Positions 63,708 to 64,000 of a DNA stretch of 64,000 bases are shown here, in pieces. The translations under genes were made by a program, and so were the position numbers. Source of the stretch: Phytophthora colocasiae (lineage: Eukaryota > Oomycota > Peronosporomycetes > Peronosporales > Peronosporaceae); NCBI GenBank assembly GCA_018806915.1, contig JAGKQI010000105.1, positions 310,001-374,000 on the forward strand, in the 5' to 3' direction. Each line of letters begins with the position of its first letter. The stretch's first letter is position 1. A model generated the notes under the pieces. It made no database searches. It saw nothing but the letters and a program-made list of their open reading frames with translations, and had not been told where the DNA came from.

Positions 63708-64000
63708 ACTCCAAACAGATACACACGCCTACCACATCAAAAACGCGCTACACAAAACATCACAAACCACACGCATGCACCACTGCCTCCACACACACCA
63801 TCGCTTCGCCACCTACCGCGTCCTACCCTTACTTGCTTCACATTACCAAACTCGCCTCTCTATGGAGGCCCGAACATGTCCGCTGTCGCAACTTCTCCTG
63901 CTTCCAATTCTGTACTGCTCGATCATCCGCCATGTCATATACCCTTCTTCAGACGAGATGTATGGCTGCAGCTTCGGTCACGGCCACGATCTCACCGCTA

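Larger units (their letters stand above)
44188..64000. repeat. tRNA-Pro tandem array, 582-bp unit, orientation flips at ~56333
   Basis: Each unit holds one tRNA-Pro(CGG) gene and a ~510-bp spacer. Clean neighbours are 579-582 bases apart (for example gene starts 60148, 60730, 61311, 61890, 62472, 63054, 63636). Units left of ~56333 have the gene on the plus strand, units to the right on the minus strand, so genes converge on the flip. Units at 44.4-45.0 kb and 59.3-64 kb are almost identical. Those at 45.1-59.2 kb carry many small indels and a scrambled part at 51460-52600. The array runs past the right window edge. Confidence 0.92.

Noticed and set aside
44188..64000. Dozens of similar 65-190-codon frames on both strands in the array (for example the HHCLHTHHRFATYRVL type)
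   Set aside because: They are frame shadows of the 582-bp repeat. Both strands and several frames are open at once, they run through tRNA genes, and units with indels switch frames freely. No codon bias, start context or domain supports a protein family.
44188..64000. CRISPR-like or satellite array
   Set aside because: The unit is 582 bp with a tRNA in each; there is no short direct repeat with unique spacers, and the genome is eukaryotic.

Overview
This window looks like nuclear DNA of an oomycete, most likely a Phytophthora-type genome. The tRNA genes are eukaryotic, with internal A and B boxes and no encoded CCA. Two introns are very short (57 and about 61 bp). The transposon mix is typical of oomycetes: Ty3, copia, LINE, Crypton, Tigger/pogo, hAT, Harbinger, Tc1/mariner and Helitron, with ankyrin-repeat and HSP70 fragments. 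I see no confident intact host protein-coding gene. Nearly everything coding is transposon-derived and carries frameshifts or stops. The longest clean frame is a 711-codon hAT transposase part.

Layout. 1-5267: 5' half of a Ty3-like element on the minus strand (gag-type protein in several frames, with a candidate LTR upstream). 6770-13500: a LINE-like element on the minus strand, split by a truncated copia fragment at 8412-11006. 14331-17980: a DNA transposon with ~87-bp inverted repeats and a spliced transposase, holding a truncated Tc1/mariner gene. 18505-19175: a broken Harbinger transposase, joined to a decayed plus-strand Ty3 pol (19180-23894) that carries a ~350-bp internal inversion. 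23925-24673: LTR and gag remnant of another Ty3 element on the minus strand. 25180-28028: a Tigger/pogo transposase with two TIR elements inserted in it, one at an intron 5' splice site. 28178-30416: two adjacent Helitron remnants. 32018-33985: a Crypton tyrosine recombinase. 35641-36470: ankyrin-repeat pseudogene. 37271-40926: a hAT element with exact 8-bp target duplications that carries an HSP70 gene fragment.

The most striking theme is the tRNA genes. Three isotypes occur and each forms inverted repeats. tRNA-Leu(UAG) lies in a 298-bp-arm palindrome (30446-31102), with a third, single-arm copy at 43408. tRNA-Val(UAC) lies in a perfect palindrome with a one-base centre (41517-41875), plus a single copy at 37161. 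tRNA-Pro(CGG) forms a tandem array with a 582-bp period that fills 44.2-64 kb and flips orientation at about 56333. The middle of that array (about 45.1-59.2 kb) is full of small indels, while its flanks are nearly perfect. That contrast suggests unpolished long-read sequence, so copy number and the inversion there should be treated with caution.
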